From assembly GCA_029237695.1 (NCBI GenBank), contig CM055267.1, forward strand, positions 11,807,043 to 11,871,042: a DNA stretch of 64,000 nt, given 5' to 3'. The DNA comes from Conchocele bisecta (Eukaryota > Mollusca > Bivalvia > Lucinida > Thyasiridae). Position 1 is the first letter of the stretch. Every line of letters starts with the position of its first letter. The translations under genes were made by a program, and so were the position numbers. This document shows positions 22,801 to 34,928 of the stretch, in pieces. The notes beneath the pieces were generated by a model. That model saw only the letters and a list, made by a program, of their open reading frames with translations, was not told the origin of the DNA and did not search any database.

Positions 22801-25800
22801 CACATTCGTCCCGCCCCCTTTAAGTCCAGGGTCAAGGTCACAGACTTGGTGCGTTCAAAACCTTAACGCTGGGTAAATGGCTTGTAATTTCTGTTTCCTT
22901 GCTCGGATCTGCTTCACATTTCACACACGCATTGCTCCAATGGTCCTCTACCACCCTGTGACAAATCCACATTCATCCCGCCCCCGCTAAGCCCAGGGTC
23001 AAGGTCACACATTTGGTGCGTTCGAAACCTTAACGCTGGGTAAATGGCTTATAATTTCTGTTTCCTTGCTCGGATCTGCTTCACATTTCACACACGCATT
23101 GCTCCCATGGTCCTCTGCCACCCTGTGACAAATCCACATTCAAATATGCCTTGTTTTCTTTGGCTGCCAGCGGGGGCATTCGTGTGCCGATAGGCCACAT
23201 TTCTAGTAATTTCTGTTTCCTTGCTCGGATCTGCTTCACATTTCACACACGCATTGCTCCAATGGTCCTCTACCGCACTGTGACAAATCCACATTCGACC
23301 CGCCCCCGCTAAGCCCAGGGTCAAGGTCACAGACTTGGTGCGTTCGAAACCTTAACGCTGGGTAAATGGCTTGTAATTTCTGTGTCTTTGCTCGGATCTG
23401 CTTCACATTTCACACACGCATTGCTCCAATGGTCCTCTACCGACCTGTGACAAATCCACATTCGTCCCGCCCCCGCTAAGCCCAGGTTCAAGGTCACAGA
23501 CTTGGTGCGTTCGAAACCTTAACGCTGGGTAAATGGCTTATAATTTCTGTTTCCTTGCTCGGATCTGCTTCACATTTAACACACGCATTGCTCCAATGGT
23601 CCTCTGCCACCCTGTGACAAATCCACATTCATGCCGCCCCCGCTAAGCCCAGGGTCAAGGCCACAGACTTGGTGCGTTCAAAACCTTAACGCTGGGTAAA
23701 TGCCTTATAATTTCCACATTTCACACACGCATTGCTCCAATGGTCCTCTGCCACCCTGTGACAAATCCACATTCATGCCGCCCCCGCTAAGCCCAGGGTC
23801 AAGGTCACAGACTTGGTGCGTTCAAAACCTTAACGCTGGGTAAATGCCTTATAATTTCTGTTTCCTTGCTCGGATCTGCTTCACATTTCACACACGCATT
23901 GCTCCAATGGTCCTCTGCCACCCTGTGACAAATCCACATTCGTGCCGCTCCCGCCAAGCCCAGGGTCAAGGTTACAGACTTGGTGCGTTCGAAACCTTAA
24001 CGCTGGGTAAATGGCTTATAATTATAATCCACATTCGTCCCACCCACGCTAAGCCCAGGGTCAAGGTCACAGACTTGGTGATTTCGAAACAATGCTCGGG
24101 TAAATGGCTTATAATCAAATATGCCTCGTTTTCTTTCGCTGCCAGCTCGGCATTCGTGTGCCAAGAGGCCACATTTCTAGTAATTTCTGTTTCCTTGCTC
24201 GAATCTGCTTCACATTTCACACACGCATTGCTCCAATGGTCCTCTACCGCCCTGTGACAAATCCACATTCGTCCCGCCCCCGCTAAGCCCAGGGTCAAGG
24301 TCACAGACTTGGTGCGTTCGAAACCTTAACGCTCGGGTAAATGGCTTATAATTTCTGTTTCCTTCCTTAGATCTGCTTCACATTTCACATATGCATTGCT
24401 CCAATAGTCCTCTACTGCTCTGTGACAAATCCACATTCGTCCCTCCACCGCTAAGCCCAGGGTCAAGGTCACAGACTTGGTGCGTTTGAAACCTTAACAC
24501 TCGGGTAAATGGCTTGTAATTTCTGTGTCCTTGCTCGGATCTGCTTCACATTTCACACACGCATTGCTCCAATGGTTCTCTACCGCCCTGTGACAAATCC
24601 ACATTCGTCCCGCCCCCGCTAAGCCCAGGGTCAAGGTCACAGACTTGGTGCGTTCGAAACCTTAACGCTGGGTAAATGGCTTATAATTTCTGTTTCCTTG
24701 CTCGGATCTGCTTCACATTTCACACACGCATTGCTCCAATGGTCCTCTACCGCCCTGTGACAAATCCACATTCATCCCGCCCCCGCTAAGCCCAGGGTCA
24801 AGGTCACAGATTTGGTGCATTCGAAACCTTAACGCTGGGTAAATGGCTAATTCTGTTTCCTTGCTCGGATCTGCTTCACATTTCACACACGCATTGCTCC
24901 AATGGTCCTCTACCGCCCTGTGACAAATCCACATTCGTCCCGCCCCCGCTAAGCCCAGGGTCAAGGTCACAGACTTGGTGCTTTCGAAACCTTAACATTG
25001 GGTAAATGGCTTATAATTTCTGTTTCCTTGCTCGGATCTGCTTCACATTTCACACAGGCATTGCTCCAATGGTCCTCTACCGCCCTGTGACAAATCCACA
25101 TTCGTTCCGACCCCGCAAAGCCCAGGGTCAAGGTCACAGACTTGGTCCTTTCGAAACCTTAACGCTGGGTAAATGGCTTATAATTTCTGTTTCCTTGCTC
25201 GGATCTGCTGCACATTTCACACACGCATTGCTCCAATGGTCCTCTGCCACCCTGTGACAAATCCACATTTGTGCCGCCCCCGCTAAGCCCAGGGTCAAGG
25301 TCACAGACTTGGTGCGTTTGAAACCTTAACGCTGGGTAAATGCCTTATAATTTCCACATTTCACACACGCATTGCTCCAATGGTCCTCTGCCACCCTGTG
25401 ACAAATCCACATTCATGCCGCCGCCCCCGCTACGCCCAGGGTCAAGGTCACAGACTTGGTGCGTTCAAAACCTTAACGCTGGGTAAATGCCTTATAATTT
25501 CTGTTTCCTTGCTCGGATCTGCTTCACATTTCACACACGCATTGCTCCAATGGTCCTCTACCGCCCTGTGACAAATCCACATTCGTTCCGACCCCGCTAA
25601 GCCCAGGGTCAAGGTCACAGACTTGGTCCTTTCGAAACCTTAACGCTGGGTAAATGGCTTATAATTTCTGTTTCCTTGCTCGGATCTGCTTCACATTTCA
25701 CACACGCATTGCTCCAATGGTCCTCTGCCACCCTGTGACAAATCCACATTCATGCCGCCCCCGCTAATCCCAGGGTCAAGGTCACAGACTTGGTGCGTTC

Positions 25801-27631
25801 AAAACCTTAATGCTGGGTAAATGCCTTATAATTTCCACATTTCACACACGCATTGCTCCAATGGTCCTCTACCGCCCTGTGACAAATCCACATTCGTCCC
25901 GCCCCCACTAAGCCCAGGGTCAATGTCACAGACTTGGTGCGTTCGAAACCTTAACGCTGGGTAAATGCCTTATAATTTCTGTTTCCTTGCTCGGATCTGC
26001 TTCACATTTCACACACCCATTGCTCCAATGGTCCTCTGCCACCCTGTGCCAAATCCACATTCGTGTCGCCCCCGCTAAGCCCAGGATCAAGGTAACATAC
26101 TTGGTGCGTTCGAAGCCTTAACGCTGGGTAAATGCCTTATAATTTCTGTTTCCTTGCTCGAATCTGCTTCACATTTCACACACGCATTGCTCCAATGGTC
26201 CTCTGCCACCCTGTGACAAATCCACATTCATCCCGCCCCCGCCAAGCCCAGGGCCAAGGTTACAGACTTGGTGGGTTTCAAACCTTAACGCTCTGGTAAA
26301 TGGCTTATAATTTCTGTTTCCCTGCTCGGATCTGCTTCACATTTCACACACGCATTGCTCCAATGGTCCTCTACCGCCCTGTGACAAATCCACATTCGTC
26401 CCGCCCCCTTTAAGTCCAGGGTCAAGGTCACAGACTTGGTGCGTTCGAAACCTTAACGCTGGGTAAATGGCTTATAATTTCTGTTTCCTTGCTCGGTCTG
26501 CTTCACATTTCACACACGCATTGCTCCAATGGTCCTCTACCGCCCTGTGACAAATCCACATTCGTCCCGCCCCCGCTAAGCCCAGGGTCAAGGTCACAGA
26601 CTTGGTGCATTCGAAACCTTAACGCTGGGTAAATGGCTTATAATTTCTGTTTCCTTGCTCGGATCTGTTTCACATTTCACACATGCATTGCTCCAATGGT
26701 CCTCTACCGCCCTGTAACAAATCCACATTCGTCCCGCCCCCTTTAAGTCCAGGGTCAAGGTCACAGACTTGGTGCGTTCAAAACCTTAACGCTGGGTAAA
26801 TGCCTTGTAATTTCTGTTTCCTTGCTCGGATCTGCTTCACATTTCACACACGCATTGCTCCAATGGTCCTCTACCACCCTGTGACAAATCCACATTCATG
26901 CCCACCCCCGCTAAGCCCAGGGTCAAGGTCACACATTTGGTGCGTTCGAAACCTTAACGCTGGGTAAAATGGCTTATAATTTCTGTTTCCTTGCTCGGAT
27001 CTGCTTCACATTTCACACACGCATTGCTCCCATGGTCCTCTGCCACCCTGTGACAAATCCACATTCAAATATGCCTTGTTTTCTTTGGCTGCCAGCGGGG
27101 GCATTCGTGTGCCGATAGGCCACATTTCTAGTAATTTCTGTTTCCTTGCTCGGATCTGCTTCACATTTCACACACGCATTGCTCCAATGGTCCTCTACCG
27201 CACTGTGACAAATCCACATTCGACCCGCCCCCGCTAAGCCCAGGGTCAAGGTCACAGACTTGGTGCGTTCGAAACCTTAACGCTGGGTAAATGGCTTGTA
27301 ATTTCTGTGTCTTTGCTCGGATCTGCTTCACATTTCACACACGCATTGCTCCAATGGTCCTCTACCGACCTGTGACAAATCCACATTCGTCCCGCCCCCG
27401 CTAAGCCCAGGTTCAAGGTCACAGACTTGGTGCGTTCGAAACCTTAACGCTGGGTAAATGGCTTGTAATTTCTGTTTCCTTGCTCGGATCTGCTTCACAT
27501 TTCACACACGCATTGCTCCAATGGTCCTCTACCACCCTGTGACAAATCCACATTCGTCCCGCCCCCGCTAAGCCCAGGGTCAAGGTGACAGACTTGGTGC
27601 GTTCGAAACCTTAACGCTGGGTAAATGGCTT

Positions 27632-27745
27632 GTTATGCCCCCGCCACCGAATGGTGAGGGGGGCATATAGTGTTACCGGTGTCCGTATGTACGTACGTAT
27701 GTACGTACGTACATATGTACTACATACGTACGTACGTATGTCCCG
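27632..27745 (+). repeat. Internal copy of the element's 5' end
   Basis: GGCTTG is followed by TTATGCCCCCGCCACC, the full hairpin, AGTGTTACCGGTGTCC and a largely palindromic ACGT/ATGT microsatellite, then GAAACCTTAACGCTGGG. It interrupts a monomer at the position where TAATTTCTG would follow GGCTTG. Confidence 0.85.
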
Positions 27746-30700
27746 AAACCTTAACGCTGGGTAAATGGCTTATAATTTCTGTTTCCTTGCTCGGATCTGC
27801 TTCACATTTCACACAAGCATTGCTCCAATGGTCCTCTACTGCCCTGTGACAAATCCACATTCGTCCCGCCCCCGCTAAGCCCAGGGTCAAGGTGACAGAC
27901 TTGGTCCTTTCGAAACCTTAACGCTGGGTAAATGGCTTATAATTTCTGTTTCCTTGCTCGGATCTGCTTCACATTTAACACACGCATTGCTCCAATGGTC
28001 CTCTGCCACCCTGTGACAAATCCACATTCATGCCGCCCCCGCTAAGCCCAGGGTCAAGGCCACAGACTTGGTGCGTTCAAAACCTTAACGCTGGGTAAAT
28101 GCCTTATAATTTCCACATTTCACACACGCATTGCTCCAATGGTCCTCTGCCACCCTGTGACAAATCCACATTCATGCCGCCCCCGCTAAGCCCAGGGTCA
28201 AGGTCACAGACTTGGTGCGTTCAAAACCTTAACGCTGGGTAAATGCCTTATAATTTCTGTTTCCTTGCTCGGATCTGCTTCACATTTCACACACGCATTG
28301 CTCCAATGGTCCTCTGCCACCCTGTGACAAATCCACATTCGTGCCGCTCCCGCCAAGCCCAGGGTCAAGGTTACAGACTTAGTGCGTTCGAAACCTTAAC
28401 GCTGGGTAAATGGCTTATAATTTCTGTTTCCTTGCTCGGATCTGCTTCACATTTCACACACGCATTGCTCCAATGGTCCTCTACCGCCCTGTGACAAATC
28501 CACATTCATCCCGCCCCCGCTAAGCCCAGGGTCAAGGTCACAGATTTGGTGCGTTCGAAACCTTAACGCTGGGTAAATGGCTTATAATTTCTGTTTCCTT
28601 GCTCGGATCTGCTTCACATTTCACACACGCATTGCTCCAATGGTCCTCTACCGCCCTGTGACAAATCCACATTCGTCCCGCCCCCACTAAGCCCAGGGTC
28701 AAGGTCACAGACTTGGTGCGTTCAAAACCTTAATGCTGGGTAAATGCCTTATAATTTCTGTGTCCTTGCTCGGATCTGCGTCACATTTCTCACACGCATT
28801 GCTCCAATGTCCTCTACCACCCTGTGACAAATCCACATTCGTCCCGCCCCCGCTAAGCCCAGGGTCAAGGTCACATACTTGGTGCGTTCGAAACCTTAAC
28901 GCTCGGGTAAATGGCTTATAATTTCTGTTTCCTTCCTTAGATCTGCTTCACATTTCACATATGCATTGCTCCAATAGTCCTCTACTGCTCTGTGACAAAT
29001 CCACATTCGTCCCTCCACCGCTAAGCCCAGGGTCAAGGTCACAGACTTGGTGCGTTTGAAACCTTAACACTCGGGTAAATGGCTTGTAATTTCTGTGTCC
29101 TTGCTCGGATCTGCTCACATTTCACACACGCATTGCTCCAATGGTCCTCTACCGCCCTGTGACAAATCCACATTCGTCCTGCCCCCGCTAAGCACAGGGT
29201 CAAGGTCACAGACTTGGTGCATTTGAAACCTTAACGCTCGGGTAAATGGCTTGTAATTTCTGTTTCCTTGCTCGGATCTGCTTCACATTTCACACACGCA
29301 TTGCTCCAATGCTCCTCTACCGCCCTGTGACAAATCCACATTCGTCCCACCCCCGCTAAGCCCAGGGTCAAGGTCACAGACTTGGTGATTTCGAAACCTT
29401 AACGCTCGTGTAAATGGCTTATAATCAAATATGCCTCGTTTTCTTTCGCTGCCAGCGGGGCATTCGTGTGCCAAGAGGCCACATTTCTAGTAATTTCTGT
29501 TTCCTTGCTCGAATCTGCTTCACATTTCACACACGCATTGCTCCAATGGTCATCTACCGCCCTGTGACAAATCCACATTCGTCCCGCCCCCGCTAAGCCC
29601 AGGGTCAAGGTCACAGACTTGGTGCGTTCGAACCTTAAATGCTGGGTAAATGGCTTCATAATTTCTGTTTTTCTTGCTTGGATCTGCTTCACATTTCACA
29701 CACGCATTGCCTCCCATGGTCCTCAGCACCCTGTGACAAATCCAACATTCAAATATGCCTTGTTTTCTTTGGCTGCCAGCGGGGGCATTCGTGTGCCGAC
29801 AGGCCACATTTCTAGTAATTTTTCTGTTTCCTTCGCTCGGATCTGCTTCACTTTTTTATTTCACACACGCATTGCTCCAATGGTCCTCTACCGCACTGTG
29901 ACAAAATCCACATTCGACCCCGCCCCCCGCTAAGCCCAGGGTCAAGGTCACAGACTTGGTGCGTTCGAAACCTTATCGCTGGGTAAATGGCTTGTATTCC
30001 TGTTTCCTTGCCTCGGATCTGCTTCACATTTCACACACGCATGCTCCAATGGTCCTCTACCGCCCTGTGACAAATCCACATTCATACCCCCGCTAAGCCC
30101 AGCCTCAAGGTCACAGACTTGGTGCGTCGAAACCTTAATGCTGGGTAAAGGCTATAATTTCTGTTTTCTTGCTTGGATCTGCCACATTTCACACGCCATT
30201 GCTCCCATGGTCCTCTGCCACCCAGACAAATCCACATTCAAATATGCCTTGTTTTCTTTGGCTGCCAGCTTGCATTCGTGTGCCGACAGGCCACATTTCT
30301 AGTAATTTCTGTTTCCTTGCTCGGATCTGCTTCACATTTCACACACGCATTGCTCCAATGGTCCTCTACCGCACTGTGACAAATGCACATTCGACCCCGC
30401 CCCCGCCCGCCCCGCTAATGCCCAGGGTCAAGGTCACAGACTTGGTGCGATCGAAACCTTTATTAACTGCTGATGGGTAAATGGCTTATAATTTACTGTT
30501 TCCTTCAAAAAAATTTGCTCGGAATCTGTGTTTTGCACATTTCATTTCACATGCATTGCTCCAATGGTCCTCTACCGCCCTGTAACAAATCCACATTCGT
30601 CCCGCCCCCTTTAAGTCCAGGGTCAAGGTCACAGACTTGGTTCTTTCAAAACCTTAACGCTGGGTAAATGGCTTGTAATTTCTGTTTCCTTGCTCGGATC

Positions 30701-31512
30701 TGCTTCACATTTCACACACGCATTGCTCCAATGGTCCTCTACCGCCCTGTGACAAATCCACATTCATCCCGCCCCCGCTAAGCCCAGGGTGGCCAAGGTC
30801 AACAAACACAATTTTGGTTGCGTTCGAAACTTAACGGCTGGGTTAAATGGCTTATAATTTTCTGTTTCCTTTAGCTCGGATCTGCTTCACATTTCACACA
30901 CGCATTGCTCCCATGGTCCTCTGCCACCCTGTGACAAATCCACATTCAAATATGCCTTGTTTTCTTTGGCTGCCAGCGGGGGCATTCGTGTGCCGATAGG
31001 CCACATTTCTAGTAATTTCTGTTTCCTTGCTCGGATCTGCTTCACATTTCACACACGCATTGCTCCAATGGTCCTCTACCGCACTGTGACAAATCCACAT
31101 TCGACCCGCCCCCGCTAAGCCCAGGGTCAAGGTCACAGACTTGGTGCGTTCGAAACCTTAACGCTGGGTAAATGGCTTGTAATTTCTGTGTCTTTGCTCG
31201 GATCTGCTTCACATTTCACACACGCATTGCTCCAATGGTCCTCTACCGACCTGTGACAAATCCACATTCGTCCCGCCCCCGCTAAGCCCAGGTTCAAGGT
31301 CACAGACTTGGTGCGTTCGAAACCTTAACGCTGGGTAAATGGCTTGTAATTTCTGTTTCCTTTCTCGGATCTGCTTCACATTTCACACACGCATTGCTCC
31401 AATGGTCCTCTACCACCCTGTGACAAATCCACATTCGTCCCGCCCCCGCTAAGCCCAGGGTCAAGGTGACAGACTTGGTGCGTTCGAAACCTTAACGCTG
31501 GGTAAATGGCTT

Positions 31513-31628
31513 GTTATGCCCCCGCCACCGAATGGTGAGGGGGGCATATAGTGTTACTGGTGTCCGTATGTACGTACGTATGTACGTACGTACATATGTA
31601 CTACGTACGTACGTACGTATGTCCCGAA
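31513..31628 (+). repeat. Internal copy of the element's 5' end (second)
   Basis: Almost identical to 27632-27745, including the microsatellite. It lies 3.88 kb downstream in the next higher-order repeat, so both copies come from one event followed by block duplication. Confidence 0.85.
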
Positions 31629-34600
31629 ACCTTAACGCTGGGTAAATGGCTTATAATTTCTGTTTCCTTGCTCGGATCTGCTTCACATTTCACACAAGCA
31701 TTGCTCCAATGGTCCTCTACTGCCCTGTGACAAATCCACATTCGTCCCGCCCCCGCTAAGCCCAGGGTCAAGGTCACAGACTTGGTGCTTTCGAAACCTT
31801 AACGCTGGGTAAATGGCTTATAATTTCTGTTTCCTTGCTCGGATCTGCTTCACATTTCACACAGGCATTGCTCCAATGGTCCTCTACCGCCCTATGACAA
31901 ATCCACATTTGTGCCGCCCCCGCTAAGCCCAGGGTCAAGGTCACAGACTTGGTGCGTTTGAAACCTTAACGCTGGGTAAATGCCTTATAATTTCCACATT
32001 ACACACACGCATTGCTCCAATGGTCCTCTGCCACCCTGTGACAAATCCACATTCATGCCGCCCCCGCTAAGCCCAGGGTCAAGGTCACAGACTTGGTGCG
32101 TTCAAAACCTTAACGCTGGGTAAATGCTTTATAATTTCTGTTTCCTTGCTCGGATCTGCTTCACATTTCACACACGCATTGCTCCAATGGTCCTCTACCG
32201 CCCTGTGACAAATCCACATTCGTCCCGCCCCCGGTAAGCCCAGGGTCAAGGTCACAGACTTGGTGCTTTCAAAACCTTAACGCTGGGTAAATGGCTTATA
32301 ATTTCTGTTTCCTTGCTCGGATCTGCTTCACATTTCACACACGCATTGCTCCAATGGTCCTCTACCGCCCTGTGACAAATCCACATTCGTTCCTACCCCG
32401 CTAAGCCCAGGGTCAAGGTGACAGACTTGGTCCTTTCGAAACCTTAACGCTGGGTAAATGGCTTATAATTTCTGTTTCAATGCTCGGATCTGCTTCACAT
32501 TTACACGCATCCAATGCTCACTACACCACCCCTGCTCCATTGGTCCTCTGCACCCTGTACAAATCCACATTCATGCCGCCCCCGCTAAGCCCAGGGTCAA
32601 GGCCACAGACTTGGTGCGTTCAAAACCTTAACGCTGGGTAAATGCCTTATAATTTCCACATTTCACACACGCATTGCTCCAATGGTCCTCTGCCACCCTG
32701 TGACAAATCCACATTCATGCCGCCCCCGCTAAGCCCAGGGTCAAGGTCACAGACTTGGTGCGTTCAAAACCTTAACGCTGGGTAAATGCCTTATAATTTC
32801 TGTTTCCTTGCTCGGATCTGCTTCACATTTCACACACGCATTGCTCCAATGGTCCTCTGCCACCCTGTGACAAATCCACATTCGTGCCGCTCCCGCCAAG
32901 CCCAGGGTCAAGGTCACAGACTTGGTGCGTTCGAAACCTTAACGCTGGGTAAATGGCTTATAATTTCTGTTTCCTTGCTCGGATCTGCTTCACATTTCAC
33001 ACACGCATTGCTCCAATGGTCCTCTACCGCCCTGTGACAAATCCACATTCATCCCGCCCCCGCTAAGCCCAGGGTCAAGGTCACAGATTTGGTGCGTTCG
33101 AAACCTTAACGCTGGGTAAATGGCTTATAATTTCTGTTTCCTTGCTCGGATCTGCTTCACATTTCACACACGCATTGCTCCAATGGTCCTCTACCGCCCT
33201 GTGACAAATCCACATTCGTCCCGCCCCCACTAAGCCCAGGGTCAAGGTCACAGACTTGGTGCGTTCGAAACCTTAATGATGGGTAAATGCCTTATAATTT
33301 CTGTGTCCTTGCTCGGATCTGCGTCACATTTCTCACACGCATTGCTCCAATGTCCTCTACCACCCTGTGACAAATCCACATTCGTCCCGCCCCCGCTAAG
33401 CCCAGGGTCAAGGTCACAGACTTGGTGCGTTCGAAACCTTAACGCTCGGGTAAATGGCTTATAATTTCTGTTTCCTTCCTTAGATCTGCTTCACATTTCA
33501 CATATGCATTGCTCCAATAGTCCTCTACTGCTCTGTGACAAATCCACATTCGTCCCTCCACCGCTAAGCCCAGGGTCAAGGTCACAGACTTGGTGCGTTT
33601 GAAACCTTAACACTCGGGTAAATGGCTTGTAATTTCTGTGTCCTTGCTCGGATCTGCTTCACATTTCACACACGCATTGCTCCAATGGTCCTCTACCGCC
33701 CTGTGACAAATCCACATTCGTCCTGCCCCCGCTAAGCACAGGGTCAAGGTCACAGACTTGGTGCGTTTGAAACCTTAACGCTCGGGTAAATGGCTTGTAA
33801 TTTCTGTTTCCTTGCTCGGATCTGCTTCACATTTCACACACGCATTGCTCCAATGCTCCTCTACCGCCCTGTGACAAATCCACATTCGTCCCACCCCCGC
33901 TAAGCCCAGGGTCAAGGTCACAGACTTGGTGATTTCGAAACCTTAACGCTCGTGTAAATGGCTTATAATCAAATATGCCTCGTTTTCTTTCGCTGCCAGC
34001 GGGGGCATTCGTGTGCCAAGAGGCCACATTTCTAGTAATTTCTGTTTCCTTGCTCGAATCTGCTTCACATTTCACACACGCATTGCTCCAATGGTCATCT
34101 ACCGCCCTGTGACAAATCCACATTCGTCCCGCCCCCGCTAAGCCCAGGGTCAAGGTCACAGACTTGGTGCGTTCGAAACCTTAATGCTGGGTAAATGGCT
34201 TATAATTTCTGTTTTCTTGCTTGGATCTGCTTCACATTTCACACACGCATTGCTCCCATGGTCCTCTGCCACCCTGTGACAAATCCACATTCAAATATGC
34301 CTTGTTTTCTTTGGCTGCCAGCGGGGGCATTCGTGTGCCGACAGGCCACATTTCTAGTAATTTCTGTTTCCTTGCTCGGATCTGCTTCACATTTCACACA
34401 CGCATTGCTCCAATGGTCCTCTACCGCACTGTGACAAATCCACATTCGACCCGCCCCCGCTAAGCCCAGGGTCAAGGTCACAGACTTGGTGCGTTCGAAA
34501 CCTTATCGCTGGGTAAATGGCTTGTAATTCCTGTTTCCTTGCTCGGATCTGCTTCACATTTCACACACGCATTGCTCCAATGGTCCTCTACCGCCCTGTG

Positions 34601-34846
34601 ACAAATCCACATTCGTCCCGCCCCCGCTAAGCCCAGGGTCAAGGTGACAGACTTGGTGCGTTCGAAACCTTAATGCTGCGTAAATGGCTTATAATTTCTG
34701 TTTTCTTGCTTGGATCTGCTTCACATTTCACACACGCATTGCTCCCATGGTCCTCTGCCACCCTGTGACAAATCCACATTCAAATATGCCTTGTTTTCTT
34801 TGGCTGCCAGCGGGGGCATTCGTGTGCCGACAGGCCACATTTCTAG

Positions 34847-34928
34847 TTATGCCCCCGTCACCGAATGGTGAGGGGGGCATATAGTGTTACCGGCGTCCGT
34901 ACGTACGTACGTACGTACGTACGTCCCG
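34847..34928 (+). repeat. Internal 5' end directly after a 3' end (tail-to-head junction)
   Basis: GGCCACATTTCTAG is followed without any gap by TTATGCCCCCGTCACC and the 5' hairpin. The short microsatellite here is a pure ACGT run. This is the only place in the array where a complete 3' end abuts a complete 5' end. Confidence 0.85.

Larger units (their letters stand above)
13970..34846 (+). repeat. Interspersed copies of the element's 3' end within the array
   Basis: Segments with ATATGCCT(C/T)GTTTTCTTT, GCTGCCAGCGGGGGCATTCG, GTGTGCC and GGCCACATTTCTAG occur near 13980, 16355, 18130, 20357, 23141, 24118, 27066, 29428, 29752, 30238, 30948, 33972, 34292 and 34787. In all but the last the CTAG is followed directly by TAATTTCTG, so the element's terminus is fused to the middle of a core monomer. 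Two subtypes differ at CTCG/TTTCG/CCAAGAGG versus TTTG/CCGACAGG or CCGATAGG. Confidence 0.8.

Noticed and set aside
20167..34481. Many 60-140-codon frames in the satellite array on both strands
   Set aside because: They repeat monomer text, end at random, and the 167-base period shifts frame every unit.
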